Below are positions 5,288-5,874 of a DNA stretch of 5,874 nucleotides, piece by piece. The stretch's first letter is position 1. Every line of letters begins with the position of its first letter. The notes beneath the pieces were generated by a model. It made no database searches. It worked only from the letters and a program-made list of their open reading frames with translations, and was not told where the DNA came from. Made by a program: the position numbers and the translations under genes. The DNA is from Thermoleophilia bacterium (GTDB taxonomy: Bacteria > Actinomycetota > Thermoleophilia > RBG-16-64-13): assembly GCA_016929985.1 (NCBI GenBank), contig JAFGIH010000722.1:1-5874 (forward strand). Reading direction: 5' to 3'.

Positions 5288-5468
5288 GGCGAGCGATGCG
5301 CTCTACCTGCGGCTCGACGATACGCCGATAGCAGAGTCAGAGACCGTGAGGCCAGGGGTCGTTCTTGACTACGATGCGAAGGACCGAGTGGTCGGTGTCG
5401 AGATCTTGGGACTCATCGACCGCATCGACCGGGGTGACCTGCGCTCCATGCATTTCGAGCTCGCCTGA
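5268..5468 (+). CDS. DUF2283 domain protein, putative antitoxin
   Basis: 66 residues from GTG 5268, chosen on the AAAGGAGG site just upstream; the in-frame ATG at 5244 lacks one. The sequence fits DUF2283 end to end: VTFDEASDALYLRL (Y/FD---DALYI-L), a variable loop with SETVRPGVVLDYDAKDRVVGVEIL (-G--LD-D--G-VVGIEIL) and a short C-terminal helix. Typical length for the family. DUF2283 genes regularly sit next to DUF4258 genes and are regarded as their presumed antitoxins. No separate DNA-binding motif is visible, so autoregulation cannot be argued from sequence. It converges on sdhB with only 42 bp between stops. Confidence 0.87.
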   Translation: MRVTFDEASDALYLRLDDTPIAESETVRPGVVLDYDAKDRVVGVEILGLIDRIDRGDLRSMHFELA

Positions 5469-5478
5469 GTTCGGCCGC

Positions 5479-5508
5479 GCGGCGGCGCTCCTACCGCCGG
5501 GCCGCCGC
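5479..5508. terminator. GC-rich hairpin between convergent DUF2283 and sdhB
   Basis: GCGGCGGC (5479-5486) pairs perfectly with GCCGCCGC (5501-5508) over a 14-base loop. It fills the 42-bp gap between convergent stop codons, the usual place for a shared bidirectional terminator. No T-run on either side, so it is not a textbook intrinsic terminator. Confidence 0.5.
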
Positions 5509-5510
5509 CC

Positions 5511-5874
5511 CTACTTCCCCTTGCGGAACACCGTCCTGCGTACGGCCGCCTTCTTGAGCCACTGGATCCCTTCGGTGGGATTGAGCTCCTTGGGACAGGC
5601 TTCCACACAGTTCATGATGGTGTGGCACCGGTACACGCCGCGCTCGCTGTTCCACCGTTCCATGCGCTCCTTGCCGGCTTCGTCACGGCTGTCCACCTCG
5701 AAGCGGTGGGCCTTCAGCAGCGCCGCCGGGCCCAGGTAGTTCTCCTCACCCCAGGCCGACGGGCAGGCCGAGTAGCACGACCCGCAGAGGATGCAGTCCA
5801 CCGGCATGTCGATCTTCTTGCGCTCCTTGGGCGACTGGATGATCTCCTTCTCCGGCTCCTCCGAGTGGTGGATG
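5511..5874 (-). CDS. sdhB: Succinate dehydrogenase iron-sulfur subunit, C-terminal part (5' end outside window)
   Basis: The frame is open from the right edge (first full codon 5873-5871) to TAG at 5511-5513, giving 120 residues that correspond to the C-terminal half of SdhB. This half carries the [4Fe-4S] and [3Fe-4S] clusters that pass electrons from FAD to quinone in complex II. The visible residues are CILCGSCYSACP (Cys27, 30, 33 for 4Fe-4S; Cys37 for 3Fe-4S, numbered within the visible fragment), YLGPAALLKAHRF and DSRDEA, then CHTIMNCVEACPK (Cys83 and 89 for 3Fe-4S; Cys93 for 4Fe-4S) and LNPTEGI. All seven ligands are present. The CHTIMNC block favours SdhB over FrdB, though fumarate reductase direction is possible in anaerobes. 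The Trp-Trp pair after the first Cys block in proteobacterial SdhB is Trp-Gly here. The gene is core chromosome, and its sdhA/sdhC partners should lie to the right. Confidence 0.92.
   Translation of the reverse strand, partial: IHHSEEPEKEIIQSPKERKKIDMPVDCILCGSCYSACPSAWGEENYLGPAALLKAHRFEVDSRDEAGKERMERWNSERGVYRCHTIMNCVEACPKELNPTEGIQWLKKAAVRRTVFRKGK

Noticed and set aside
5511..5807. Start of the iron-sulfur protein at the Met of 5807
   Set aside because: The frame continues upstream to the window edge with typical SdhB sequence (EPEKE, QSPKERKKID), so this Met is internal.
1..5874. CRISPR array, tRNA or rRNA gene, intact insertion sequence, attachment site
   Set aside because: No regularly spaced repeats, no cloverleaf or rRNA segments, and no transposase or terminal inverted repeats could be seen.

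Overview
The window is GC-rich and gene-dense, and looks like the chromosome of a GC-rich bacterium. GTG and TTG starts, AAGGAGG-type ribosome sites, a possible leaderless start and a menaquinone-era type of SdhB suggest an Actinomycetota lineage, possibly Coriobacteriia-like. That placement is inference from style, not from a marker gene. I see no rRNA, tRNA, CRISPR array or intact insertion sequence.

Left part (1-2118, minus strand): a two-gene operon. A membrane-embedded, probably processive family 2 glycosyltransferase overlaps by 4 bases (ATGA) a secreted protein whose visible 216 residues read like the first half of a TIM-barrel glycoside hydrolase. This is the pattern expected of a polymer synthase with a secreted trimming or processing enzyme. 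A promoter candidate lies about 140 nt upstream of the synthase, leaving a fairly long leader.

Middle-left (2119-3124): a decayed minus-strand remnant carrying the signature of pRiA4b ORF-3-like proteins, then an intact plus-strand type II toxin-antitoxin pair (Phd/YefM-like antitoxin, RelE/ParE-like toxin; GTGA overlap) with a well-formed promoter that contains a GTACGTAC palindrome, a likely autoregulatory operator.

Middle-right (3300-4829, minus strand): a PRC-barrel protein, then, after a 181-bp gap holding a perfect 12-bp tandem repeat, a zinc-ribbon/one-membrane-helix/pilin-like exported domain protein, then a 42-codon protein that is a near-perfect heptad coiled coil. The small protein's stop lies inside an inverted repeat.

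Right part (5018-5874): a plus-strand DUF4258/DUF2283 pair, a second toxin-antitoxin-like module with a 20-base overlap and opposite order (putative toxin first), converging on the 3' part of sdhB, the iron-sulfur subunit of succinate dehydrogenase, which runs off the right edge. A GC-rich hairpin sits in the 42-bp gap between the convergent genes.

Overall this is a patch of small accessory modules (two toxin-antitoxin-like pairs, one gene remnant) between a polysaccharide operon and a core respiratory gene. No wholly new system is demonstrated. The least described pieces are the zinc-ribbon/pilin-like protein with its coiled-coil partner, the secreted hydrolase-like protein tied to the synthase, and the DUF4258/DUF2283 pair.
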